DNA from: Dendrolimus kikuchii
Taxonomy: Eukaryota > Arthropoda > Insecta > Lepidoptera > Lasiocampidae
Direction of reading: 5' to 3'
Assembly (NCBI GenBank): GCA_019925095.2
Contig: JAHHIN020000030.1
Coordinates: 1,640,501-1,704,500 of the forward strand
DNA length: 64,000 bases
Notes under the pieces: model-generated
Database searches by the model: none
Told to the model about the DNA's origin: nothing
What the model saw: only the letters and a program-made list of their open reading frames with translations
Program-made: the position numbers and the translations under genes
In this document: positions 56,201 to 64,000 of the stretch, in pieces
Layout: each line of letters opens with the position of its first letter
Position numbering within the stretch: the stretch's first letter is position 1

Positions 56201-58780
56201 AACGTAGTTTTATTATAATTTTATTTATAAAAAATATTAGCATTCTGCACTCCTTCTCTATATAAACTATACATACATACATAACTTTACGCCAGTTCCC
56301 TTGCGGGGTAGGCACGGACAACAGAGCGCCATTTAGGCTTATTCTTACACACCTCACTTGCTTCTTTGACATTCATAGCTCTTGTCATGCACGCTCGTCT
56401 GTTCTCAAGACTCCTGACAAGCCTTCTATAAACAGTGGTGGATTTACCGATAGGCTGAGTAGGCTGGAGTCTAGGGCGGCAAATTTGGGCCAATTTTTTT
56501 ATATATTATGTCTTACACAATCTTCAAACTACGGTAAAAAGGAGGTCTAATGCAAGACTATACACGTCTCACGATATGTACACAAATCATAAAGTTACAA
56601 TTTCATTGTCAAAAAAATGATCTAATTAATATGATTCTGAATTATGGTATCGATTTATCGGTAGGGGCGGTAAAATTTGAATAGCCTACAGGCGTCATAT
56701 TTCTAAATCCGCCCCTTCTCCTCCGTCTGCGCAATTTTCGTAAAAAAAATGGTATAAAGTCTTTGCTTCACGTATTAATATAATGATTCAGTGACCAAGT
56801 AACTTTCTACAAACCTTTTCCTTTTATTAGTAGTTTAATATAAATTAGCATTAAATCAAATTAAATAGTTCAATTTCATTCGTATTTGTTAAATTAGCGA
56901 CAGTTTTCGTTCGGGTTAGATTAGTAAATTATTTTTTCATGTCGCGTGAGCCCGTGAGGGTAGAAAATTGCGGAGAGAGTCGCTCGCTGCGCTCGTTGTG
57001 GACGGACGGTCGGCAAGTGTCGTTCGTTGAATTCGCATCAAAAGGGACTTTATTTCGACCTTTTGACGGCCTCTGTGGTTGAGCGGGCTAAGCCTTTGCC
57101 GGCCTAGCTCACTGCAACGCAGAGGCTCCGGATTCGATTCCTGGTATAGTAAATTTCGGAAACGTATTTTCTCCGTTATTTACTATGGTCTGGGTGTCTG
57201 GGATCGGCCCTAGAGTAGTCCGTTGTATATTACCCATAACACAAGCGTAACTTGTTTAATTTGGGGATATACAATATGTGTGTGTTGTCTGCCGATTATT
57301 ATTATTATAATGTATGTCTTTGTAGACCACGGGCCATAAAAATGGCCCGGACATTTGGAGGGCTTGCATGGGGCCATGGGAAGGCCAACACGTAGAGGCC
57401 CCTTGACAAATTTAATGTGAATGTGGCGTGACACTGACCGGCGATTATCCCTGTCTACACTATATACTAATGCACCCAAGGAAAAGCCCCGGCCAGTGTA
57501 GGACTATTGTGGGAAATGAAGACAAAAAGTACCGGGCTATTGGGGTGAACTGCTAGTGGTACTAGAGGTCTGGGAATATGGGGACTATGGCGTCTGCCCG
57601 TCGCAATGTTCGGAGAACATGGAAAAATGGACAGACGGTGACTCGCCACTCCCTGCATGGGCCCCAAAAAATGTCATAGAAGGCAGGGGCAACATGGGTG
57701 TGAGTGGCTAAGGGGTGTCGAGAGGTGGGCTACAGGTTCACCGAAGCTACTTCCGACGTTAGGCCATTTATCACTTCCACCCCTGGAGCTTGAGTCTTAG
57801 CTCAGGCGATCTCCACTCCGTGCCGGCCGGTTGAGGCAAGCACGGAGGCGGGTACGAGGTGTCGCTACTTACCTAAGGCTTCGCCACAAAGCCCCCCTGC
57901 GGCTATTATTATTATTTCGTATTTTGTGGAAATACTCGCCACCATCGCCATCCAGTGTGTCAGTGCTGCATCCTCGTCACGAGTACTGTGAAAACTCCTC
58001 GTTTTGAACTAAAATTGTGTCCAGAAAGAAGAAGTCGGCGCCGAGCATTGAACTTGAAACCCGCTCTTCGCAAGGTGAGTTGGCTACTCGTTGTAAGACT
58101 TGCTCTCACTGGCCAGCTCACCGTTTTTCGCATAGATTCGCACACAATTCGCAATAATACAGTCCACATTTATCCACAATCCCGACATTGGGGATTGTAC
58201 AAACTTATAAGTATAAAATAATGTTACAAAATTGACGATATTTTTCTTTTACAATTTATTCCGCGTTTTAACAGCGGCTTTAAAAAATGTTGGGTGAGAC
58301 ACGAGTCGAATGTTTCTGCGTCTTCTCCATTGTGTGTTAAAATGGCGATTGTTATTTTATTCTCAATATTGATTTATTTCTAAGGTTAAAGAATGGGGGG
58401 GGGGGTTTGGTAAGACGTTTTATTTTTTACTTTTCTTCTTTTTGCCAAAACTCAATTTTATCACAATTTTTGTGTCTAAATTAACTTAATACTTTTGACA
58501 GCAAGAAAAAAAAAACCAGGGACCAAAAATGCCGTTTTCCTCCCTGTGATCGGGCAACTCCAATCATACTTTCAGAATGTGAGAAACGAACAATACATTA
58601 TAGGTCGTTGTCGTGCACTCACCAGACGCCGCACTCCTCGCACCTCGCGGTCCTCTTCCTACCCTTGTGCAGCGTCATGTGGTACTCCAGCCTCCTCACT
58701 CTCGTGAACAGCTTCCCGCATATTTTACAGGGCATATGCTTCGATGGGTAATGTATTATGTTGTGCTTGGCCACCGATGA
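43062..58780 (-). CDS. Multi-exon C2H2 zinc-finger protein gene
   Basis: Exons on the minus strand, 5' to 3': 58780-58623 (5' edge uncertain), 54415-54268, 52245-52142, 51513-51389, 50536-50357, 47107-47000, 46701-46613 and 44204-43062 with the stop. All seven introns are GT-AG and every phase matches, giving at least 684 codons. Seven C-x2-C-x12-H-x3/4-H fingers are read. The second is completed by a TGC codon split over the first junction, and the fifth has its Cys pair (CYVC) in exon 7 and its His pair in the last exon. Exons 4-6 encode a KKKPKKPQ stretch, an acidic IKEEP region and a KR-rich segment, suggesting nuclear localisation. It is probably a DNA-binding regulator. No orthologue is recognised, and upstream exons (start codon, perhaps a ZAD domain) may lie beyond 58.8 kb. 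Confidence 0.85.
45003..46566 (-). mobile_element. hAT deletion derivative, copy 2, inverted and interrupted
   Basis: The left end (about 45003-45385) and right end (about 46430-46566) are the inverse of the termini of the element at 39881-40745. They have the same TAGCTGGG...CGTTAATC and TTAACGAGTTAATGCCC ends and GTTAAC-rich subterminal repeats. The middle is replaced by other sequence, including two Helitron-like segments (about 45502-45725 and 46085-46282). It lies in the last intron of the zinc-finger gene. Confidence 0.6.
46085..46282 (-). mobile_element. Helitron-like segment nested in hAT copy 2
   Basis: It shares a long body with 41823-42020 and ends (on +) in TATAATATTAGTATAGAT, the inverted 5' end of the Helitron-like family. 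A related, more diverged segment is at 45502-45725. Confidence 0.5.
47171..47208. repeat. (TA)n microsatellite
   Basis: About 18 TA units in an intron of the zinc-finger gene, at the start of a repeat whose body (47210-47400) contains CTGGACCGATTTGAATGATT, a common insect repeat motif. Confidence 0.8.
47752..48035 (+). pseudogene. LINE reverse-transcriptase fragment with mutated active site
   Basis: The plus strand encodes NFSRAFNSVNINLLFSKL, then after a 1-nt shift near 47840 RSFLTSRCQEVKL and RGVPQGSILGPILF. These are RT motif A and the B region of a non-LTR RT. In motif A the usual DFSKAFD reads NFSRAFN, so both Asp positions are Asn. The FADD box is missing. It is a dead fragment, antisense in the intron of the zinc-finger gene. 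Confidence 0.65.
48100..48225 (+). mobile_element. RTE-like LINE 3' end
   Basis: A degraded copy of the ORF2 end WRSVVRAYPARELA (with in-frame stops) followed by tandem TATG units. This is the terminal layout of RTE-clade LINEs with a microsatellite tail. A better copy is at 56280-56493 (-). Confidence 0.55.
48693..48917 (+). repeat. Repeat family A, 3'-truncated copy
   Basis: Starts TTGCAGGAGTTCAGCAGTCA after a T run and stops after CCCTACCACCTGGC. Confidence 0.75.
48981..49275 (+). mobile_element. tRNA-derived SINE, family 2, plus orientation
   Basis: Head with GTGGTAGCGTAATGGCTGGC (A-box region) and GGGTTCGATCCC (perfect B-box core). The body ends in CAGCAGTGGGACATTTATGG followed by an ATT-rich tail. 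Same family as 39021-39300. Confidence 0.75.
49311..49575 (+). mobile_element. tRNA-derived SINE, family 1, plus orientation
   Basis: Begins CGGCCTCTGTGGTTGAGCGG (A box), with GGATTCGATTCC as B box, a body containing CTGGGTGTCTGGGATCGGCC and an (ATT)n tail. The nearly identical copy at 57067-57305 implies recent activity. A family A copy follows immediately on the other strand. Confidence 0.75.
49581..49880 (-). repeat. Repeat family A, full copy, minus orientation
   Basis: On the plus strand it reads TCCGTGCAGGGACGGAGAAA to CTGTCTGCTGTACTC, the inverse of the family. The start GTGCAGGGACGGAG and the other end TTGCAGGAGTTC share a short TGCAGG-type inverted end. Confidence 0.75.
50750..51047 (-). 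repeat. Repeat family A, full copy, minus orientation
   Basis: Inverse copy ending TGCTGAACTCTTGCAATAAA. It lies in the intron between the 51389-51513 and 50357-50536 exons of the zinc-finger gene. It contributes the N-terminal part of a spurious 204-codon frame that reads into the real exon. Confidence 0.75.
52390..52721 (-). mobile_element. tRNA-derived SINE, family 1, with an internal tandem expansion
   Basis: Inverse of the SINE at 49311, with head sequence GCCTCTGTGGTTGAGCGGGC on the minus strand at about 52717-52698. Its tail side contains four tandem ~24-bp units (52474-52562). Confidence 0.7.
52474..52562. repeat. Four-unit ~24-bp tandem repeat inside a SINE
   Basis: The unit is close to TTGTGTTATGGGTGATATAC plus AAG. 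Single copies of the same text occur in the other SINE family 1 copies, so this is a local amplification. With no spacers it is not a CRISPR array. Confidence 0.85.
53150..53642 (-). mobile_element. Solo LTR, family 'TGTTACGA', minus orientation
   Basis: A 493-bp unit from TGTTACGAGTC to GTCGTAACA. The left flank is ATAT and the right GTAT, a 4-bp duplication with one change. It lies in an intron of the zinc-finger gene in the gene's own orientation. Confidence 0.75.
53700..54075 (-). mobile_element. Helitron-like repeat, minus orientation
   Basis: CTAG at 53700-53703 and AATTAGTATAGAT at about 54075 are the inverted ends of the family. The body includes CAAAATCGGTTCAGTAGTCC, common to these repeats. 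Confidence 0.5.
54531..55028 (-). mobile_element. Solo LTR, family 'TGTTACGA', minus orientation
   Basis: A 498-bp unit from TGTTACGAG to TTGTAATA (terminal CA changed to TA). It is flanked by ATAC on both sides (54527-54530 and 55029-55032). It lies in the first intron recognised of the zinc-finger gene, 116 bp upstream (in gene sense) of the exon at 54415-54268. Confidence 0.75.
55180..55355 (+). mobile_element. Helitron-like repeat, plus orientation
   Basis: Close relative of 32711-32905. The 3' end shows an inverted pair GCGCGG / CCGCGC around GTGAAA, then CGGGCCGCTAG, matching a Helitron 3' hairpin plus CTAG. Confidence 0.6.
55900..56214. mobile_element. Fold-back element, copy 2: perfect 137-bp-arm palindrome
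   Basis: Arms 55932-56068 and 56080-56216 are exact reverse complements over 137 nt, separated by an 11-nt loop (AGGCTAAATAA). Apparent 12-bp target duplications ATAATTTTATTT lie at 55888-55899 and 56215-56226. The host repeat without the insert is present at 6090-6150. Copy 1 at 4913-5432 has the same left arm but pairs only over its outer 69 nt. The loop of copy 2 is the reverse complement of the 11 nt that follow the left arm in copy 1. Confidence 0.85.
56280..56493 (-). mobile_element. RTE-like LINE ORF2 C-terminus and 3' end
   Basis: The minus-strand frame carries NRRACMTRAMNVKEASEVCK and WRSVVRAYPARELA before its stop, followed by a TATG-type microsatellite tail at 56270-56280. That is the terminus of an RTE-clade ORF2. 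It is 5'-truncated and inactive. Confidence 0.6.
57067..57305 (+). mobile_element. tRNA-derived SINE, family 1, plus orientation
   Basis: Nearly identical to 49311-49575 from CGGCCTCTGTGGTTGAGCGG to the (ATT)n tail. A and B boxes are intact. Confidence 0.75.
57310..57915. repeat. GC-richer unidentified repeat-like block with ATT tail
   Basis: About 600 bp with higher GC than its surroundings starts just after a SINE ATT tail and itself ends in ATTATTATTATT at about 57917. This suggests a LINE 3' UTR or SINE-like unit with the same tail type. No coding frame was recognised. A second copy would be needed to classify it. Confidence 0.35.
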
Positions 58781-58825
58781 CTGCAATTCGGCAAACGGCA
58801 CATTCTCACAACAAATCTATACTAT

Positions 58826-59271
58826 TGTTACGAGTTGCAGGACAGATGTTTATTAGAATTATACAAATACGTATAACACAGGTAAAATATAACTGAACAC
58901 AACCAGTCCAAACGTAATGCACGATTCGATAACGCGCGCAAAGTCCGTCACTAAATAGATTACCGAATGTACACAAGTCTTGCTTCGCTCGTGGTTATCG
59001 CTCGACTGCCGATCTCTCCATTGGGGCATTGCTTTATACTGAACAGATGCAATATGTCTGCCCTATCGCGTAAACCAAATTCCTTAGAATCAGTCCGACA
59101 CACCTGCCTAATGACTGCCATAAAAGATTACAATACACAATGGGCTGTTTTCTAATCACAAATTTTAAACACAAAGTAAACAAAAGAAGTCCAAATGCCG
59201 AAAGGTAATAAAATGTGTTTCTACAGGTATGCAGGTGTGAATTTGTCTTTGTCGGCGTCTAGGTAGTAACA
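58826..59271 (-). mobile_element. Solo LTR, family 'TGTTACGA', minus orientation, next to an exon
   Basis: A 446-bp unit from TGTTACGAGTTGCAGG to GTAGTAACA. Its downstream end (in minus sense) is only about 45 bp from the 5' edge of the exon at 58780-58623 and points into the gene. The flanks CTAT and CTGA do not match well, so the duplication is eroded. Confidence 0.7.
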
Positions 59272-59309
59272 CTGATAAATCTGTAGAGTTCGAGTTTATA
59301 CGTTGCGTT

Positions 59310-59620
59310 AAAAAATGTGAATAAGCTTTTTTAAAAAGGTTTTGAAATACAAGCTTTTGAGATCCTGGATATCATGTAGCCGCAGAGTGCTAGCCAAGAC
59401 GAGTAAAATGACCCCAAACACGACGGGTCAATAGTTTAGTACATGCGTTCCTATGGCCACCTTCTGACTCCATCAGATCAACGATTAGCTCCATGGTACC
59501 ATATTATTGTACTGTCACGCGATATACATATGCGTGCAAAATTTCAGCTCAACTGGAAACCGGGAAGTTGGTCAAATTTAACTTGCAAGATTCCACTCGA
59601 ACTTACATACATACATAGGT
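59310..59620 (+). repeat. Interspersed repeat family D, plus orientation
   Basis: Inverse of 5499-5785, with the shared CACGCGATATACATATGCGT and TTTCAGCTCAACTGGAAACC blocks. Confidence 0.55.
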
Positions 59621-60213
59621 ACATCCATTGCAAGTTAAATAAAAGCTTGGAAAAAATCAGAGGCTAATTCGGACCAGGAGATACCGAAAATCTTTAGGGT
59701 TTTTGTCTGTCTCTTTGATAGAGCATCATGTGAAAACTACTGAATGGATTTGAATGAAACTCGACACAAAGCAAGCTCATATCCCGGGGCATAACTTAGG
59801 AGAGAGAGAAAGAGAGATAACACTTTGTTGCACACTAAAAAGGATATTTACAATATTTTGTAGGCAAATACAATAAGCGGTCTTATCGCTCAAAGCGATC
59901 TCATCCAGGCAACCTAAATGAAAGAAATTTGAATCAGGCGATGTAGGTGGTGCAGGAAAAAGGCAATAGATACATAAATACTCAAACTAATTTAAGAAAA
60001 ATACATACATTTTTTCGTGTGGGTAGTAGTAAAAGTAATAGCTTTAGAAAATATCTCTTTAATTATTTTAAGTTTATAATTTATTAAACAACTAAAACTA
60101 AAGCACAAGTACATGATTACTTACACTTTATAGCCAGGTTATCTACCAAGTGTTATATCCTATCACTTCACAACACAACATACTTAATTTCTATAAGTTT
60201 AATTTCTGCCAAT

Positions 60214-60954
60214 ATGGATGCCATTCAAGAAGCCATGACTCAGCTCTCTGCCACTTTTGCTGAGCGTATGGATACCCTAGAAAGTGAACTACACAAGGGT
60301 TCAGCTACCAGCACCACTACTTCTGCCTTAGCTACAGACTTTTATAATTTCAAAACATTTATAGTGAAGTCTCTTCGTGCCCTACAGGAGCAGATAGATC
60401 TTATCCAACAGTCTGTCGATCAGGTCGAGATGAGGTCCAGGAGGAAGATTCTTCTGCTTCATGGGGTGCCGGAGAAAGCTCAGGAAAACACTGCAGCTGT
60501 TGTTACTAGCATCATTAGCGAAAGGCTCAAGTTGGTTAATTTCACGGAAACCCACATACGCCGATCCCACAGGATGGGTAAACCAGCAGTTTCAGGTGAG
60601 CGACCCAGACCCATCTTGTTTAAGCTGTGTGATGCTGATGATCGCAGTAAGGTTTGGTTTGCAAAGACTCAGCTCAAGGGAACCGGGATCACGATGTCGG
60701 AGTTTCTTACAAAGAGACGACACCGCCTTTTTACCTAGGCCAGGCAGCGTTTCGGGGTGAGGAACTGCTAAACGCGGGACGGTACGATTTATGTGCTGGG
60801 CAGTGATGGCACTAAACATCGTATTGAGAAACTGAGGGATCTAGACAGTCTGCCTTCTTCGTCTCCTGTAGACCAGCAAGTACCACCGCCAGGGCCTAAA
60901 GAACCGGTTGTTGCAAGTAAACCCCATCGGCCAGCGTCACGTTCACGAAGATAA
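60214..60954 (+). pseudogene. LINE ORF1 (L1-ORF1p-like), two in-frame stops
   Basis: The ATG at 60214 starts a frame with an N-terminal helical, coiled-coil-like region (residues 1-75). A domain with RRKILLLHGVPE, RRSHRMGKP and RPILFKLCDADDRSKVWF follows, the pattern of L1-type ORF1 RNA-binding proteins found in insect LINEs. The same frame continues past a TAG (60736-60738) and a TAA (60769-60771), with a plausible C-terminus (TIYVLGSDGTKHRIEKL, then a Pro-rich basic tail) and a stop at 60952-60954. The protein is therefore interrupted and RNP formation in cis is doubtful. It lies about 0.6 kb before the ORF2 frame. Confidence 0.7.
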
Positions 60955-61591
60955 CCCTTAGGCCTCTGTAGCAGGAACATTAGCTGTATTAAACTCTATT
61001 TCTTGTTACCTTCTTTCCACAGTGTATATTTTCGTCTATTATTATTCTTATTGTTGTAGTTGGGCCGTTGTAAGTACTCATTTAATATTGCTTTTTTTTT
61101 TTTTGTTTCATAACCTCATTACTGTCTTATTATTGCATGTTTATTTTATTTCTATTGTTAGTGGCTCCATCACCTTACTTTGATTTATTTTAATTGTCTA
61201 TTATTTACATTTAGACTGTTTAAAATGTTTATATGACTTTTTTTTTAATCTACTGGAAGGTACACTGAAATATGTAGGTAAACATCGTAAACATAAATAC
61301 TACACAACCGTCAACTACTGTCAATGTCAATGTTGATTGTCATTACTTGTACTGTATTTATGGTCCGGTAACAAGATCTTTTGGGAATGATGCGTTTTGC
61401 TAATGAATATTGTTTAATGTACTGTGTTGTTAACATTTATAATCGCTCACTATCTCATCCACACACCTGGCAGATGAATTGCGATTTAATCGTATATTGG
61501 ATTACATTTATTTGTTTATTTATTTTTCAAGTACATATTTTTATTATTTTATATATATATCTCGTTTTTTTTTGTACTATTTATACTTTAT

Positions 61592-64000
61592 GGCTCTTCA
61601 TTGGACGACAGTGTTAGTGATTCTGAATCAGATTTTTGTTCTTGTTCTTCTACCTCTGATAGTATATACGACAGTGTTTCCAGTTTAGTACCACTCCAAA
61701 ATGTTATAGAAACTCATTTTTCGGGGTTTTCTCATAATTTCAACATAGTACACATAAATGCGCAGAGTATTCCAGCTCATTTCCCAGATATGTTGGCGTC
61801 ATTTAATCAAAGTACCTTGCACGCTATATTAGTGTCAGAATCCTGGTTAAAACCCTGCCTTTCCTCTAACTCATATACCTTACCAGGATTCCATCTTATC
61901 CGTAATGACCGTGTCGGGAGTGGAGGTGGAGGCGTTGCTATTTACCTCCGATCTCATATTCCCTACAAAATTATAAGCACGTCTCCACAACTCCCAACTT
62001 CTGATGCTGGGGAGCATTTACTCATTGAAGTAGAACTTGCTCATGCCAAAATTCTACTTGGAGTCTTTTATATTTCTTCACTTCGTATCAATTACTTTTC
62101 TTCCTTTGAAACACTTTTAGAAAATATCTCAACTTCATTCGCGCATACCATCATCATGGGCGATTTTAATACCTGCCTTCTGAAACGAGACCATCGGTCA
62201 TCTTCCTTAGAAACTTTAGTTCGATCTTTAAATCTCAATATTCTTCCGCTGAGTGCTACGCATCGCTTTCCTAACTCGACCCCTTCTCTTCTTGACTTGA
62301 TGATGGTCTCGTCACCTTCTCACGTCTCCAAACACGGCCAGTGTTCGGCGGACGCTTTTTCATATCATGATTTGATCTACCTTTCTTACAATGTACGTCC
62401 GCCGAAAGTGAAACCCAAAATTATCCTGCAGCGAAATTTTGGTGATATGAATTTGGACGCACTTCTCAAGGATGCTCGGGAATTCGACTGGTCTGAGGTG
62501 GCTAAGGCCGCTACCGTTGATGAAAAGTTGCATGTGTTTAATACTGCTTTACTGAGGCTTTATGACTCACATGCACCTTTACGCCGTATAAAAATCAAAC
62601 ATCTGCCAGCGCCGTGGCTGACCGATGACATCAAATCACTGATGCACAAAAAGTCCAAGGCTAAAACCAAATTCAAAATGAAACCTACCGAAGTCAACCG
62701 AATGGCGTTCGTAACTATTCGTAATCGCTGCAATAGAGTGTGTAGGGACGCTCAACGCCGCTACATTCACGAGTCAGTTGAAAGTGAAAGCCCAGCTAAA
62801 GTCTGGAAATTTCTACGATCCCTGGGAGTTGGCAAGCAAACAAATAGTGTAATTCCCAAAGAACTCAACATTGACGATTTAAATCGACATTTCTCAGCTA
62901 CTTCTGACTTTGACGTTGTAACTAAGTCTAATACTTTAAATACTCTTTCCGGCCTGCCAACACCCAATTATCCTCCATTCTTATTAAGTCGATTTACTGA
63001 TAGTGATGTTAAGAGCGCTGTGAAATCCATTACATCGAACGCTGTCGGTAGCGATGGTATTAGTCGCAACATGATTCTGCCCATACTGGATGTCATCAAT
63101 CCTATCCTCACCCATATATTCAATGCCTCTGTAGTTTCTAGTACCTTTCCAGTCACCTGGAAGGAAGCCCAGATTATTCCTCTTCCTAAAAAACCTAACC
63201 CTGTTTCTTTCTCTCAATTCCGTCCCATATCTATTCTGCCATTCCTTTCTAAAGTCCTGGAACGCCTAGTCCACCAACAGTTAAGTGTTTTCCTTAATCG
63301 ACATTCTCTCCTTAATCCCTATCAATCTGGTTTCCGTCCTGGCCACAGCACAACTACTGCCCTCGTGAAAATCACCGATGACATCCGTTATGGTATGGAT
63401 AATGGTTTATTGACTGTGCTATCGCTACTGGACTTCAGCAGTGCTTTCAACAATGTTGACTTTGAAATATTACTTGGTATTCTAAGCTCTATTAACATAT
63501 CTCCTACAGTAATCGACTGGTTTCACAGTTACCTGTTTGGCCGCCGGCAGCGGGTTCGCGTCGAGGATGATTATTCGTCATGGTGTGAACTCTCTGCTGG
63601 TGTTCCTCAGGGCGGCGTGCTTTCTCCCTTATTGTTCGCTGTTTTTATTAACTCCATCTCTAACCAACTCACTTCAACCTATCACCTCTATGCAGACGAT
63701 TTACAAATTTATACACAATCACCTATCGCCACCTTAGACAAAGCAGTTTCTATCATAAACGTAGATTTTGAATGCATTCTGCAGTGGGGCAAGTCTTTTG
63801 GGCTTCATGTGAACCCTGAAAAAACTCAAGTCATCGTCATCGGTAGCTCACGGATGCTTAATAAGGTCGACTGGAGTACCATACCTAATGTGATGTTTGA
63901 CGGAACAATCATTCCTTTTACTGATAAGGTAAAAAACCTTGGCGTTATATTTGACAGCGAGCTGTCTTGGCGACCTCATATCACCGAATTAAGCCGGCGG
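61592..64000 (+). CDS. LINE ORF2 endonuclease-reverse transcriptase, open to the window edge
   Basis: This frame has no stop from at least 61592 to 64000, about 803 codons. The true start is not fixed, and the first in-frame ATG recognised is near 61788. An AP-endonuclease domain shows NIVHINAQSI (61735), VSESWL, GVFYISS, MGDFNTC and SYHDLIY. The RT domain shows SNAVGSDGIS, FRPISILPFLSKVLE, YQSGFRPGHSTTTAL, LLDFSSAFNNVD, GVPQGGVLSPLLF and the catalytic YADDLQIY, then GLHVNPEKTQ and KNLGVIFDSELSW at the edge. The motif style fits the jockey/CR1 superfamily. Exact clade is not assigned. All catalytic motifs are intact, unlike ORF1. Confidence 0.85.

Overview
The window looks like intron-rich, AT-rich nuclear DNA of an insect, most likely a lepidopteran. 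This is an inference from spliced animal genes with GT-AG introns, tRNA-derived SINEs, Helitron-like repeats, R1-clade, jockey-like and RTE-like LINEs, and gypsy and BEL/Pao LTR elements. No bacterial-style operons, CRISPR arrays or true tRNA/rRNA genes were seen. Most of the 64 kb is transposable elements of different ages, often nested. Two host genes can be reconstructed exon by exon.

Layout. 1-4.5 kb: AT-rich, no gene recognised. 4.5-7.2 kb: short repeats, including a fold-back element and a solo LTR. 7.43-11.35 kb: a non-autonomous LTR element with 228-bp LTRs and a GAGC target duplication, carrying a BEL/Pao-like protease remnant. 11.46-12.23 kb: a hAT-type non-autonomous element. 12.36-13.3 kb: a solo LTR and a truncated jockey-like LINE. 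15.7-22.8 kb: a GC-rich R1-clade LINE with ORF1 and ORF2 broken by frameshifts. 22.98-32.06 kb: a gypsy element with identical 107-bp repeats and an intact 1392-codon gag-pol ORF. It carries an internally deleted BEL/Pao element in antisense between its 5' LTR and its ORF.

34.62-38.97 kb (+ strand): a four-exon gene for the RNase H2 non-catalytic subunit C, 134 codons. Its last exon encodes four residues and the stop. Its introns hold a jockey-like fragment, TIR elements and copies of a short repeat called family A here. 39-42.6 kb: a SINE, a hAT remnant, Helitron-like repeats and a solo LTR.

43.06-58.8 kb (- strand): a multi-exon C2H2 zinc-finger gene with eight exons recognised. All seven splice junctions agree in phase. 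It gives at least 684 codons and seven canonical fingers, two of them completed across splice junctions. Its introns are packed with repeats: an inverted second hAT copy, SINEs, three solo LTRs, a perfect 137-bp-arm palindrome and RTE/LINE fragments. 60.2-64.0 kb: a LINE with a broken ORF1 and an open ORF2 that runs off the window.

The host genes encode an RNA:DNA hybrid-processing subunit and a probable nuclear DNA-binding protein. Nothing in the sequence ties them functionally. The most unusual items are the gypsy/antisense-BEL composite, the perfect palindrome with a snap-back signature, and the cryptic exon structure of the two host genes.
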